Shown here piece by piece: positions 35,657 to 44,704 of a stretch of DNA of 51,465 bases. A model generated the notes under the pieces. That model worked only from the letters and a program-made list of their open reading frames with translations. It was not told the origin of the DNA and made no database searches. The DNA comes from Bacteroidota bacterium. GTDB lineage: Bacteria; Bacteroidota; Bacteroidia; Bacteroidales; Paludibacteraceae. The stretch is from positions 1 through 51,465 of the forward strand of contig JAUZOM010000005.1 of assembly GCA_030706465.1 (NCBI GenBank). The letters run 5' to 3'. Position 1 is the first letter of the stretch; each line of letters starts with the position of its first letter. The translations under genes were made by a program, and so were the position numbers.

Positions 35657-35740
35657 TAGATTTACAGTTTTTATAATCAGCAGAATAGCTTTCGCGAATT
35701 TGAATTCATAGACAAAACACCATTTTTTTCTTGCTAAAAA

Positions 35741-35771
35741 TTTGTCAAATGCGCTAAAAAGGCTATCTTTG
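35741..35771 (+). promoter_or_regulatory. Promoter of the tRNA-Met gene
   Basis: TTTG (35741-35744), 19 nt, TATCTTTG (35764-35771): perfect -33/-7 pair of the primary Bacteroidetes sigma factor. Start site would be near 35777, 12 nt before the mature tRNA. Confidence 0.9.
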
Positions 35772-35788
35772 CACCGCTTTAGAAGAAT

Positions 35789-35862
35789 GGCGGGATAGCT
35801 CAGTTGGTTAGAGCGTCGGATTCATAACCCGGAGGTCACGAGTTCAACTCTCGTTCCCGCTA
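35789..35862 (+). tRNA. tRNA-Met (CAT), elongator type
   Basis: 74 nt with all cloverleaf parts: acceptor GGCGGGA/TCCCGCT, D arm GCTC..GAGC, anticodon CAT (35823-35825) in loop TTCATAA, variable loop AGGTC and T arm ACGAG/CTCGT with loop TTCAACT. The C11-G24 pair in the D stem fits an elongator rather than an initiator. CCA is not encoded. In the anticodon stem the pair next to the loop is A31-C39, a mismatch, and the acceptor starts with a G-U pair. Confidence 0.93.
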
Positions 35863-35866
35863 CAAG

Positions 35867-35898
35867 AAAAGGAAGTTCAGAAATGAGCTTCCTTTTTT
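35867..35898 (+). terminator. Terminator of the tRNA-Met gene
   Basis: Stem AAAAGGAAGTTCA (35867-35879) and TGAGCTTCCTTTT (35884-35896) with loop GAAA and a T run. It begins 5 nt after the tRNA. Confidence 0.88.
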
Positions 35899-35944
35899 GT
35901 TGAAGAAAAATGGATTAACCCAATTGAATTTTGTAAACTATTGA

Positions 35945-35952
35945 TATATTTG
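35945..35952 (+). promoter_or_regulatory. -7 box of the nth promoter
   Basis: TATATTTG fits TAnnTTTG, with ATTG (35923-35926) 18 nt upstream as a possible -33 element. The transcript would start at about 35958, leaving a leader of nearly 100 nt that opens with the hairpin described next. Confidence 0.55.
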
Positions 35953-35960
35953 CATAACAG

Positions 35961-35978
35961 GTTAAAGGAGGTGAACCG
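35961..35978 (+). promoter_or_regulatory. Anti-16S (Shine-Dalgarno) sequence in a 5'-terminal hairpin of the nth leader
   Basis: AAAGGAGGTGA (35964-35974) is complementary to the 3' end of 16S rRNA over 11 nt. It is flanked by TT/AA and GG/CC-like arms: GGTT (35960-35963) can pair with AACC (35974-35977), presenting AAAGGAGGTG in the loop. The nearest used start codon (36056) is over 80 nt away and no ATG follows at the normal distance. GTG 35971 opens a short out-of-frame reading frame. Confidence 0.45.
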
Positions 35979-36055
35979 GATCCCTGATAATTTGTTTTGT
36001 AATAGGATAGAAATCCGGATATATTTTTATTGTCAACCATTTATACGAACTGACC

Positions 36056-36721
36056 ATGAAACAAAATTGGATAGAATACCTTGAACCGTTAATGAAACTA
36101 TATGATAAACGTAAGCATCCGCTTGACTACAAAAGCCGTTATCAAATGCTGGTTATGATCATACTGTCAGCCCAGGACTCCGACAAGCATATCAATGAGC
36201 TGGCTCCTGCATTTTTCGAAGCATATCCATCCCTGAACAGCCTGGCAAAAGCTAACCCTGATGATCTCTACCGCTATATCAGCACCGTTAGAAATTTTAG
36301 CAATAAGTCAGGATGGCTTATTAAACTGGCTCAACTGTTAGGGGATGATGATAAAATACCCCGAACAATGGCAGATTTGACCCAATTACCTGGTATAGGC
36401 AGGAAATCGGCAAATGTCATTATCCGTGAATCGGGAGATAAAGCAGAAGGAATTATCGTAGATTTGCACGTTGTAAGAGTAGCTCCACGAATCGGGATTG
36501 CCTCAGGCACACAACCCGAGAAAATCGAAAAGCAGATTATGGCATTGGTACCGCAAAATCGTTGGAACGATATTGGTATGGCACTCTCGTTTCTGGGTCG
36601 TGAAATATGCCGGCCGACTAACCCCAAATGCGACATTTGTATCATGAATCAGGTCTGCAATTATTATAACGGGACAGCCGATGAAAGTAAGAATAAAGAC
36701 TCCGATTTAAAACTATTTTAG
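36056..36721 (+). CDS. nth: Endonuclease III (base-excision DNA glycosylase/AP lyase)
   Basis: 221 residues. The helix-hairpin-helix LPGIGRKSANVI carries the catalytic Lys117, and VDLHVVRVAPR has the Asp136 of the HhH-GPD superfamily. The C-terminal 4Fe-4S ligands show the exact Cys-x6-Cys-x2-Cys-x5-Cys spacing (Cys185, 192, 195, 201). The early segment LSAQDSDKHIN matches the LSAQ(A/T)(T/S)D block of Nth. It removes oxidised pyrimidines and nicks the abasic site. The start has no adjacent Shine-Dalgarno sequence, as usual in this phylum; see the odd leader upstream. Confidence 0.93.
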   Translation: MKQNWIEYLEPLMKLYDKRKHPLDYKSRYQMLVMIILSAQDSDKHINELAPAFFEAYPSLNSLAKANPDDLYRYISTVRNFSNKSGWLIKLAQLLGDDDKIPRTMADLTQLPGIGRKSANVIIRESGDKAEGIIVDLHVVRVAPRIGIASGTQPEKIEKQIMALVPQNRWNDIGMALSFLGREICRPTNPKCDICIMNQVCNYYNGTADESKNKDSDLKLF

Positions 36722-36726
36722 AACAG

Positions 36727-36762
36727 AAAAAAGCCTAACGATATGAATCGTTAGGCTTTTTT
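36727..36762. terminator. Bidirectional terminator between nth and clpB
   Basis: 16-bp perfect stem (36727-36742 and 36747-36762), core GCCTAACGAT, loop ATGA, with A and T tracts on both sides. It serves two convergent genes. Confidence 0.9.
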
Positions 36763-36818
36763 CTTGTCCTAATGCAGAATAACGCACAACCGTGCATCTC
36801 CCTGTAAAAGCAGGTACC

Positions 36819-39410
36819 TTACTTATTCTCGAAAACCAATCCGTTTTCATCAACATCCACCACAATAGACTGGTCATTCTGTACTTTTCCGGAGATCAAT
36901 TGTTTTGACAAGTCGTTCAGCACATACTTTTGGATAGCCCGTTTTACAGGACGTGCACCAAATTGTGGATCAAAACCTTCCCCGGCAATAAAATGAATGG
37001 CTTTTTCTGTCAGTTCCAGTTGAACACCGTTCCCCTGCAAGGTCTTTTGAATCAAGGACAGTTGCAAACGGACAATCTCCTCTATCTGCGATTCGTTTAA
37101 CGGAGCAAACATCACCAGTTCATCAATCCGGTTCAGGAATTCAGGGCGGATGGTTTGTTTCAAGAGTTCAAACACCTGTGTTTTGGTCCTTTCAATCACT
37201 TCTGCCTGATTTTGATTGGTCATACTCTCAAAATTATCACGTATCAACGTAGATCCAATGTTGGAAGTCATGATAATGATGGTATTCTTGAAATTCACCA
37301 ACCGTCCCTTATTATCGGTCAGACGTCCATCGTCCAGCACTTGCAGCAATACGTTGAACACATCGGGATGTGCCTTTTCTATTTCATCGAAAAGCACTAC
37401 CGAATACGGTTTCCTGCGGATAGCTTCGGTCAGCTGCCCTCCTTCATCATATCCCACATATCCCGGAGGTGATCCGATCAACCGTGTTACCGAGAATTTC
37501 TCCTGATACTCGCTCATATCAATTCGCGTCATCATGTTTTCATCATCGAACAGGAACTCAGCCAACGCCTTTGCGAGTTCTGTTTTACCGACTCCTGTCG
37601 TACCCAGGAATATAAAAGAGCCTATCGGCCGTTTGGGGTCCTGCAGCCCGGCACGACTTCTACGAACGGCATCTGCTACTGCTTGTATTGCTTCATCCTG
37701 TCCTACCACCCGTAAATGCAACTCTTCTTCCAAATTAAGCAGTTTATCTTTTTCTGATTGAAGCATCTTTTTGACGGGTATACCGGTCCAGCGACTCACT
37801 ACATCGGCAATATCTTCACTGTCGACTTCTTCTTTTATCAATGCATGGGCACCTTGCATGGTTGCCAGTTTCGCCTTGAATTGAGCGATCTGTTCCTCTG
37901 CCGCTTTAATCTTACCATAGCGAATTTCTGCTACCAGTCCGTAGTCTCCTTCACGTTCAGCTTTATCTGCCTGATATTTCAGGTCCTCAATCTCTATTTT
38001 AGTTTGCTGAATGCTGTCGATCAGTTGTTTTTCCGACGACCATTTAGCACGCATCTCCTTCCCTTCTTCCTTCAAATTGGCAATTTCTTCATTCAACTGT
38101 GCCAACTTACGCGTATCGTTTTCCCGCTTGATCGCTTCCCGTTCTATCTCCAGCTGTTTAACATTACGATCAATAATATCCAGTTCTTCCGGTACCGAAT
38201 CAACTTCCAGCCTAAGCTTGGCAGCCGCTTCATCCATTAGGTCGATGGCTTTATCCGGCAAGAACCGGTTGGTAATATACCGGCTCGACAGTTCTACCGC
38301 CGCGATAATGGCATCATCTTTGATCCTTACTTTATGGTGATTTTCATACCGCTCTTTCAACCCACGAAGGATGGATATGGTACTGGGGATATCGGGTTCG
38401 TCCACATTGACAAGCTGGAAACGACGTTCAAGGGCTTTATCTTTTTCAAAGTATTTTTGATATTCATCCAACGTGGTAGCTCCGATAGCTCTCAATTCTC
38501 CACGTGCCAAAGCAGGTTTCAGGATATTGGCGGCATCCATAGCCCCATCGCTTTTGCCGGCACCCACCAGGGTGTGGATTTCGTCAATAAACAGGATCAC
38601 TTCCCCTTCGGCTTTTATCACTTCATTCACAACCGCCTTCAGCCGTTCTTCAAATTCCCCCTTGTACTTGGCACCGGCTATTAAAGCTCCCATATCCAAC
38701 GAGAATATCTGTTTCGATTTCAGGTTTTCCGGTACATCACCACGTACAATTCTGTGTGCCAATCCTTCGGCAATGGCTGTCTTTCCTACGCCCGGTTCAC
38801 CAATCAATATCGGGTTATTCTTGGTACGCCGGGTCAGTATTTGAAGCACCCTTCGGATCTCTTCATCACGGCCGATGACAGGATCCAGCTTACCTGCACG
38901 GGCCTGCTCGTTCAGGTTAATGGCATACTTGTTCAAGGCATTATAACTTTCCTCCGCGGAAGCAGAGTCTGCCTTTGCTCCTTTTCTTAATTCCTGGATG
39001 GCCTGTTGTAATTCACTTTCGCTGACCCCTGCATCCTTCAGCACTTTAGACATTTCATTTTTCTCATTCACCAATGCCAGCAAGATATACTCCAGTGAAA
39101 CAAACTGATCGCCGGCCTTGGTTGAAAGAGCTGTCGCTTTTTGCAACACGGCATTGGTTTCCCGGCTCAGGTAAGGTTCCCCCCCCGATACACGGGGATA
39201 ACCACCGATCATACTGTTTGCAATTGCTTGAACGGATGATACATTCACACCCAGTTTCCCAAACAGGAATTGGGTCAAATCCTCTCCTTTGGCAAGTAAA
39301 CCTAAAAATAAGTGTGGTGTTTCAACCGCTTGCTGGCCGTTCGACTGAACCAGTTCTATCGCATGCTGTATGGCTTCCTGCGATTTCAGGGTAAAATTAT
39401 TAAAGTTCAT
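36819..39410 (-). CDS. clpB: ATP-dependent disaggregase ClpB
   Basis: 863 residues, the ClpB length (E. coli 857). The N-terminal Clp repeat domain begins [20 protein letters not shown]. The first AAA+ module has Walker A GEPGVGKT (204-211) and [15 protein letters not shown]. Next comes the coiled-coil middle domain that separates ClpB from ClpA/C (roughly 400-530, rich in Glu/Lys), then the second AAA+ module with [19 protein letters not shown] and [16 protein letters not shown]. No ClpP-binding loop (IGF) was noticed. It extracts proteins from aggregates with DnaK after heat stress. I see no CIRCE or clear TAnnTTTG element in the upstream 150 bp. Confidence 0.97.
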   Translation of the reverse strand: MNFNNFTLKSQEAIQHAIELVQSNGQQAVETPHLFLGLLAKGEDLTQFLFGKLGVNVSSVQAIANSMIGGYPRVSGGEPYLSRETNAVLQKATALSTKAGDQFVSLEYILLALVNEKNEMSKVLKDAGVSESELQQAIQELRKGAKADSASAEESYNALNKYAINLNEQARAGKLDPVIGRDEEIRRVLQILTRRTKNNPILIGEPGVGKTAIAEGLAHRIVRGDVPENLKSKQIFSLDMGALIAGAKYKGEFEERLKAVVNEVIKAEGEVILFIDEIHTLVGAGKSDGAMDAANILKPALARGELRAIGATTLDEYQKYFEKDKALERRFQLVNVDEPDIPSTISILRGLKERYENHHKVRIKDDAIIAAVELSSRYITNRFLPDKAIDLMDEAAAKLRLEVDSVPEELDIIDRNVKQLEIEREAIKRENDTRKLAQLNEEIANLKEEGKEMRAKWSSEKQLIDSIQQTKIEIEDLKYQADKAEREGDYGLVAEIRYGKIKAAEEQIAQFKAKLATMQGAHALIKEEVDSEDIADVVSRWTGIPVKKMLQSEKDKLLNLEEELHLRVVGQDEAIQAVADAVRRSRAGLQDPKRPIGSFIFLGTTGVGKTELAKALAEFLFDDENMMTRIDMSEYQEKFSVTRLIGSPPGYVGYDEGGQLTEAIRRKPYSVVLFDEIEKAHPDVFNVLLQVLDDGRLTDNKGRLVNFKNTIIIMTSNIGSTLIRDNFESMTNQNQAEVIERTKTQVFELLKQTIRPEFLNRIDELVMFAPLNESQIEEIVRLQLSLIQKTLQGNGVQLELTEKAIHFIAGEGFDPQFGARPVKRAIQKYVLNDLSKQLISGKVQNDQSIVVDVDENGLVFENK

Positions 39411-39596
39411 TGTTAGCTCGTTAAGTTGTTTGATTCTATGCTTGCTTAATATAAATTCATATTACGTTATTTGGTTCAACAATTTCTTTACCAATAGACA
39501 GATTCTGCTAAATTGTCATTTAAAATATTTATTTAACTGAAAAACAAGACATTATTTCAGTATTCAAGACAATTAATGATAAATTAAAGCAGTTGG

Positions 39597-40170
39597 CCCT
39601 ACCGGACAGGTTGTGGGGAAAAGACTGAATTATCCTGAAAGAGCAGATTAGCGATTCGTGTCGTTTAATGAAGAATTTTGAATGAATGAACCGATACTCC
39701 AACTAAACTACCCAGATGCAGGATCCAAAAATTAATTTCAATAACAAATAGAGCTATTCTGACCTTATTGCTTATGTTTCTTTAATTGCCCTTTACCGGA
39801 GCATAACCTGCTTCCTTTCTTTGTATAAAAAGGAATCGGAAAGATTACCGATAGGGTTCGGTTAGGGTTCGGATAGGGTTACCTATCCGAACCCTAATTG
39901 AACCCTAATTGAACCCTATCGGAAGTTATACTATGCTAAGAGCGGGTGACGGAAGGAATAGGAGGAGACAGCGTACAGCCAAAGCCGAAACCTGAATCAA
40001 AAAAAACACATAAAATTGCTGGTTAATAATAGTTTAAGAGCTTTACAAAAGAGAAGTTAAATGGAATATTTGCCCGAAAGAGAACGCTGACCGTAAAAGT
40101 AGAGTTTCATTGGCATTTAATAACAGCAGGATAGATCTTCCACAACCTATACGGCAAAACCTAATTATTT
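39597..40170 (+). repeat. Dispersed non-coding repeat element, copy D (full form)
   Basis: Order of blocks: head 39597-39744 (shared with copies A and B), spacer with AATCGGA, 11-bp array 39848-39922, TATTTGCCCGAAAGAG (about 40070-40085), TTTCATTG, and a tail with GGATAGATCTTCCACAACCT and CGGCAAAACC (to 40167). Copy A has the same order on the minus strand. Copy B has head and tail fused. No frame longer than a few dozen codons spans the element. Confidence 0.7.
39848..39922. repeat. 11-bp periodic array with central dyad, array D (compact)
   Basis: 75 bp bounded by CCGATAGGGTTC and GAACCCTATCGG, a perfect 12-bp inverted pair. Left arm: about 2.5 units of GGGTTCGGTTA type. The dyad is at ATAGGGTTACCTAT (39873-39886). 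Right arm: CCGAACCCTAATTGAACCCTA and so on, three units. This is the shortest and most symmetrical of the four arrays. Confidence 0.85.
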
Positions 40171-40273
40171 ATCCGGATATTCAAGCATCGACCAATAATT
40201 AGTAAAAATGAAATTTTTCAACATTTGCAAGGTGGTTTTTTTTGTTTTTATGTAATATATTCACAAAAAAAGC

Positions 40274-40281
40274 TATCTTTG
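40274..40281 (+). promoter_or_regulatory. -7 box of the ppdK promoter
   Basis: TATCTTTG, exact consensus, 53 bp before the ATG. The -33 position falls in a T-rich stretch (TTTTTATG) without a clean TTTG at 19 nt. Confidence 0.7.
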
Positions 40282-40334
40282 CCTCATTAAAATCTTAGAA
40301 TCACAACAATAAAATTTAAATCTAATCATTCAAA

Positions 40335-43058
40335 ATGAGTAACACGAAAAGAGTCTATACTTTTGGCAATGGACAAGCCGAAGGTAAAGCAGACATGAGA
40401 AATTTGCTCGGAGGAAAAGGAGCAAACCTGGCTGAAATGAATTTAATCGGCGTACCGGTACCTCCGGGTTTTACGATCACGACTGATGTTTGTACGGAGT
40501 ATTTTACACTGGGAAAAGATCAGGTTGTTGAACTGCTAAAGCCAGAGGTGGAGAAAGCCATCGCCGGAGTAGAGAAACTGATGAATTCAAAGTTCGGTGA
40601 TATAGAAAACCCGTTATTAGTTTCCGTACGTTCAGGTGCCCGTGCTTCTATGCCGGGGATGATGGATACGATTTTGAACTTAGGTCTGAATGATGCCGTG
40701 GTGGAAGGTCTGATCCGGAAAACCGGCAACGCACGCTTTGCCTGGGACTCCTACCGCCGCTTTGTACAAATGTACGGGGATGTAGTGTTAGGCATGAAAC
40801 CTGCCAACAAAAACGACATTGATCCTTTCGAGGAAATTATTGAACATATAAAGAAAGCCCGGGGTGTTGAATTAGATACCCAACTTTCAGTAGACGACCT
40901 GAAAGAACTGGTCGTAAAATTTAAAGCCGCCGTATTAAAACAAACCGGCCACAACTTCCCCGAATCAGCCTATGAACAACTTTGGGGAGCAATCTGCTCG
41001 GTATTCGATTCGTGGATGAACGAACGGGCTATCCTGTATCGTAAAATGGAAGGAATACCTTCCGAATGGGGGACAGCGGTTAGTGTACAATCCATGGTAT
41101 TCGGCAATATGGGTGATACTTCGGCAACCGGCGTCTGCTTCTCGCGCGATGCGGCAACCGGCGAAGACCTATTCATCGGTGAATATCTGATCAATGCACA
41201 GGGTGAAGATGTGGTGGCAGGTATCCGTACGCCTCAACAAATCACCATAGAAGGTTCAAAGCGCTGGGCCAAACTGGCCGGCATTCCGGAAGCCGACCGG
41301 GCTGCCAACTACCCTTCGATGGAAGAAGCCATGCCGGCTATTTATAAAGAATTGGATGCTATCCAGACCAAACTGGAAAATCATTACAAAGATATGCAGG
41401 ACATGGAATTTACCGTACAGGAAGGTAAATTATGGTTCTTGCAAACCCGTAACGGGAAACGTACAGGCGCTGCCATGGTAAAAATAGCTATCGACATGTT
41501 CCACCAAGGCATCATAGACGAAAAAAAGGCCATCCTGCGTATTGATCCCAACCGATTGGATGAACTGCTTCACCCGATATTCGATAAAACAGCGATCAAG
41601 AATGCAAAACTCATTGCCAAAGGATTGGCTGCTTCTCCCGGAGCTGCTTCGGGCAAGGTAGTCTTCAATGCCGATGATGCTGCTGAATGGGCTGCCAGGG
41701 GGGAGAAAGTAATCATGGTCCGTATTGAGACTTCCCCTGAAGACCTGGCCGGTATGGCTGCCGCCAAGGGAATCCTGACTGCCCGGGGCGGTATGACTTC
41801 CCATGCCGCTGTAGTAGCACGCGGAATGGGTAAATGTTGTGTCTCAGGAGCCGGAACCTTAAAAATCGACTACGTTACTAAAACCATCGAGGTAGACGGG
41901 CTAAGCGTGAAAGAAGGCGATTACATCTCGCTGAACGGATCGACCGGTGACATTTTCTTAGGACAGGTTGGAACGAAGGAAGCTGAATTGGATGCCGACT
42001 TTGCCGAACTTATGACCTTAGCAGATAAACACACCCGAATGACCGTACGTACCAACGCCGATACACCGCACGATGCCCATGTTGCCCGCAAATTCGGAGC
42101 TACCGGGATTGGCCTGTGCCGTACGGAACACATGTTCTTCGAAGGGGAAAAGATCAAAGCTATGCGTGAAATGATATTGGCTGAAGATGAAGAAGGCCGT
42201 CGTATTGCACTGGCAAAAATCCTGCCTTATCAGGAAGCTGACTTTGAAGGAATCTTCGCCGCTATGGAAGGATGTCCGGTTACCGTACGGCTGCTCGATC
42301 CTCCGTTGCATGAATTTGTACCTCATGATGAAAAAGGACAACAGGAAATGGCGGTAGCCATGGGCGTATCCCTAAAAAAGATCCAACAACGCGTGGATTC
42401 ACTCCACGAGCAAAACCCTATGTTAGGCCATCGCGGATGCCGGTTGGGAAATACCTATCCTGAAATTACAGAGATGCAAACCCGTGCTATTTTGGGAGCT
42501 GCTTTAGTCCTCAAGAAAAAAGGCATCAAAGTGCTGCCCGAAATTATGGTACCATTGGTTGGCATTGAATCTGAATTTATCCTGCAAGATAAAATTATCC
42601 GGGATACGGCAGCCACGTTATTCAAAGAAAGAGGCGACAGCATTGAATTCAAAGTAGGAACCATGATTGAAATTCCGCGTGCAGCCTTAACAGCCGACCG
42701 CATTGCTGCAACAGCCGAGTTCTTCTCATTCGGGACCAATGACCTGACCCAAATGACTTTCGGTTATTCCCGGGATGATATTGCCTCCTTCCTACCGATT
42801 TATTTAGAAAAGAAAATCTTGCAAAACGATCCATTCCAGGTACTGGATCAAACAGGAGTAGGTCAATTGGTGCAAATGGCAACTGAGAAAGGACGTTCCG
42901 TGAATCCGAAGTTAAAAGTTGGCATTTGTGGTGAACATGGCGGTGAGCCATCCTCGGTTGAATTCTGCCACCGTTCTGGATTGAACTATGTAAGCTGCTC
43001 ACCTTTCCGTGTGCCTATTGCCCGGTTGGCTGCCGCACAGGCTGCATTGAAAAATTAG
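40335..43058 (+). CDS. ppdK: Pyruvate, phosphate dikinase
   Basis: 907 residues. The N-terminal ATP-grasp domain begins YTFGNGQAEGKADMRNLLGGKGANLAEM. The phospho-carrier His490 lies in GGMTSHAAVVARGMGKCC. The C-terminal PEP/pyruvate barrel has TGIGLCRTEHMFF, PMLGHRGCRLGNTYPEI, FSFGTNDLTQMTFGYSRDD and GICGEHGGEPSSVEFC with the catalytic Cys. It interconverts ATP + phosphate + pyruvate with AMP + PPi + PEP in the cytoplasm, so it can act in gluconeogenesis or PPi-linked glycolysis, both common in anaerobic Bacteroidetes. Monocistronic, ended by a strong terminator. Confidence 0.97.
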   Translation: MSNTKRVYTFGNGQAEGKADMRNLLGGKGANLAEMNLIGVPVPPGFTITTDVCTEYFTLGKDQVVELLKPEVEKAIAGVEKLMNSKFGDIENPLLVSVRSGARASMPGMMDTILNLGLNDAVVEGLIRKTGNARFAWDSYRRFVQMYGDVVLGMKPANKNDIDPFEEIIEHIKKARGVELDTQLSVDDLKELVVKFKAAVLKQTGHNFPESAYEQLWGAICSVFDSWMNERAILYRKMEGIPSEWGTAVSVQSMVFGNMGDTSATGVCFSRDAATGEDLFIGEYLINAQGEDVVAGIRTPQQITIEGSKRWAKLAGIPEADRAANYPSMEEAMPAIYKELDAIQTKLENHYKDMQDMEFTVQEGKLWFLQTRNGKRTGAAMVKIAIDMFHQGIIDEKKAILRIDPNRLDELLHPIFDKTAIKNAKLIAKGLAASPGAASGKVVFNADDAAEWAARGEKVIMVRIETSPEDLAGMAAAKGILTARGGMTSHAAVVARGMGKCCVSGAGTLKIDYVTKTIEVDGLSVKEGDYISLNGSTGDIFLGQVGTKEAELDADFAELMTLADKHTRMTVRTNADTPHDAHVARKFGATGIGLCRTEHMFFEGEKIKAMREMILAEDEEGRRIALAKILPYQEADFEGIFAAMEGCPVTVRLLDPPLHEFVPHDEKGQQEMAVAMGVSLKKIQQRVDSLHEQNPMLGHRGCRLGNTYPEITEMQTRAILGAALVLKKKGIKVLPEIMVPLVGIESEFILQDKIIRDTAATLFKERGDSIEFKVGTMIEIPRAALTADRIAATAEFFSFGTNDLTQMTFGYSRDDIASFLPIYLEKKILQNDPFQVLDQTGVGQLVQMATEKGRSVNPKLKVGICGEHGGEPSSVEFCHRSGLNYVSCSPFRVPIARLAAAQAALKN

Positions 43059-43104
43059 AGCAAAGGACAAAGAGCCAAGAACAAAGAGTTAAAATTTTGG
43101 TTAT

Positions 43105-43147
43105 AAACAAGACAGGCTATCTCACTACGAGATAGCCTGTCTTGTTT
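43105..43147. terminator. Bidirectional terminator between ppdK and the helicase gene
   Basis: Perfect 19-bp stem (43105-43123 / 43129-43147), core GACAGGCTATCTC, 5-nt loop, with AAACAA/TTGTTT ends. It lies between convergent genes. Confidence 0.9.
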
Positions 43148-43184
43148 AACAAAAAACTGTCAATTATGAACTGTCAACTAAGAA

Positions 43185-44516
43185 CTACTTTTTCTTCTGC
43201 CCTCTTGTTTTGGGCTTTTTATATTTTAAACGCATAGACTCAGCACGCCTGATTTTATTGTTTACCTTCTTGTTTTTATCACTTTTCTCGTGAAATGCAG
43301 CTCCCCCTTCTTCCTTTTTAGGAACGGTAACCAGTGAGTTCTTCATCTTCACTTGCGGCAACTCATCCGGAGTTAATTCTTTTGAAACGACCACTTCAGG
43401 GGGTAATGTAACAATCGGGATCTTCCTGCTCATTAAAGCTTCAATATCCTTCCGGTTCTCCGCATCCACCTTTGTTATAAATGTGATGGAAACACCATTT
43501 TTATCGGCCCGCCCGGTACGGCCGATCCGGTGCATATAATTCTCCGCAATCTCGGGCACATCAAAATTGACCACATGCGACACATCGGATATGTCAAGGC
43601 CACGGGCTACAATGTCGGTAGCAATAAGGACGGGAATCAGGTTTTCCTTGAAGCTGCGCATGGTTTCGAACCGATTATTCTGGGATTTATTAGAATGTAT
43701 CAACCCAATCTGTTCCGAAAATTTAGGTGTAAGTTCTTCATAGAGGGCATCAGCCAGTTTTTTTGTTGAAGTAAACACTAATACTTTTGAAAATTCAGGA
43801 TTATTCTTTATCAGGAATTCAAGCAAATTTACTTTCGTATGGAAGTTAGGAACTTTAAAACCGATTTGCTTAATATTCTCAAGCGGAGTTCCGGTGGGGG
43901 CAGCTTCAATCTCGAGCGGTTCGACAAAAAAATCATGAACAAGATCTTTTAACTCTTCTGAAATAGTGGCTGAGAACATCAGGTTTTGTCGCTTAGTCGG
44001 CAACAAATCAATGACACGAATCAATTGAGGACGAAAACCGAGATTCAACATCTCATCCACTTCGTCTATCACAAATCGTTTAATTAGTTTTAATTTCAGG
44101 GTACCATTCAAGGCAAAGTCCAACAGCCTGCCCGGAGTTGCTACCAATACATCAACCCCGGCCAATAATAAAGGAGTCTGGCGAATCATATTCACACCAC
44201 CATATACTCCGGCAACCCGAACATTCATGTATTTAGTAAGCAGTTCCACCTGCTCCACCACTTGTACCACCAATTCGCGGGTAGGCACTACAATCAGTAT
44301 TTGAGGATGTTTTTCTTTGGTAAACTTCCATTGCCTTAAACATGGCAGCAGATAGGCTATTGTTTTTCCTGTACCTGTTTGTGCAATTCCCACAATATCA
44401 CGTCCGGACATGATGGCAGGATAAGCTCTTTCCTGGATAGTTGTTGTTTGCGTTATACCTAAGTCGTTCAACGCATTTATTAAAGGAGTATTGATGTTTA
44501 ATTCGGTAAAATTCAT
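43185..44516 (-). CDS. DEAD-box family ATP-dependent RNA helicase (DEVD variant)
   Basis: 443 residues. Motifs in order: Q motif GITQTTTIQERAYP, motif I AQTGTGKT, Ia PTRELVVQ, motif II DEVD in place of DEAD, motif III SAT, motif V ARGLDISDVSHVVNFD and motif VI HRIGRTGRADKNG. After the helicase core a basic, low-complexity tail (about 375-443, ending RLKYKKPKTRGQKKK) probably binds RNA. It is RhlE-like in length and tail. DEAD-box helicases unwind short RNA duplexes in ribosome assembly or RNA decay; the target is unknown. Confidence 0.92.
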   Translation of the reverse strand: MNFTELNINTPLINALNDLGITQTTTIQERAYPAIMSGRDIVGIAQTGTGKTIAYLLPCLRQWKFTKEKHPQILIVVPTRELVVQVVEQVELLTKYMNVRVAGVYGGVNMIRQTPLLLAGVDVLVATPGRLLDFALNGTLKLKLIKRFVIDEVDEMLNLGFRPQLIRVIDLLPTKRQNLMFSATISEELKDLVHDFFVEPLEIEAAPTGTPLENIKQIGFKVPNFHTKVNLLEFLIKNNPEFSKVLVFTSTKKLADALYEELTPKFSEQIGLIHSNKSQNNRFETMRSFKENLIPVLIATDIVARGLDISDVSHVVNFDVPEIAENYMHRIGRTGRADKNGVSITFITKVDAENRKDIEALMSRKIPIVTLPPEVVVSKELTPDELPQVKMKNSLVTVPKKEEGGAAFHEKSDKNKKVNNKIRRAESMRLKYKKPKTRGQKKK

Positions 44517-44534
44517 TTAAGCAAGGTATAATTT

Positions 44535-44691
44535 ATAATTCATAATGCATAATTCATAATGCATAATTCATTGTATGCTGAATTAATTCGCTGCAAAGAT
44601 AGTCTAAATGTATCACACCTTGAAATTTAAACTATAACCGATTGATATTTAATGAATCCATGTACCTTTTTATTATGCATTATGAATTATG
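44535..44691. repeat. Inverted repeat pair around the helicase promoter
   Basis: A 19-nt sequence ATAATTCATAATGCATAAT (44535-44553) has its exact reverse complement at 44673-44691. The left arm also repeats a 14-mer CATAATGCATAATT in tandem (44541-44554, 44555-44568). Between them lies the helicase promoter. The right arm ends 14 bp from the pdxH stop. Confidence 0.75.
44594..44601 (-). promoter_or_regulatory. -7 box of the helicase gene
   Basis: Minus strand reads TATCTTTG, exact consensus, about 78 bp before the ATG at 44516. The -33 site at 19 nt (TTCA) is poor. Confidence 0.6.
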
Positions 44692-44704
44692 TATTCAGCA
44701 TTGT

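Larger units (their letters stand above)
39411..40273. other. Gene-free island D between divergent clpB and ppdK
   Basis: About 860 bp without a gene. It holds the most complete copy of the dispersed element (39597-40170) with 11-bp array D inside. 39411-39596 is AT-rich leader/promoter sequence of clpB. Confidence 0.6.

Noticed and set aside
43972-44080. DEVD instead of DEAD as a defect of the helicase
   Set aside because: DExD variants keep the metal-binding acids, and all other helicase motifs are intact.
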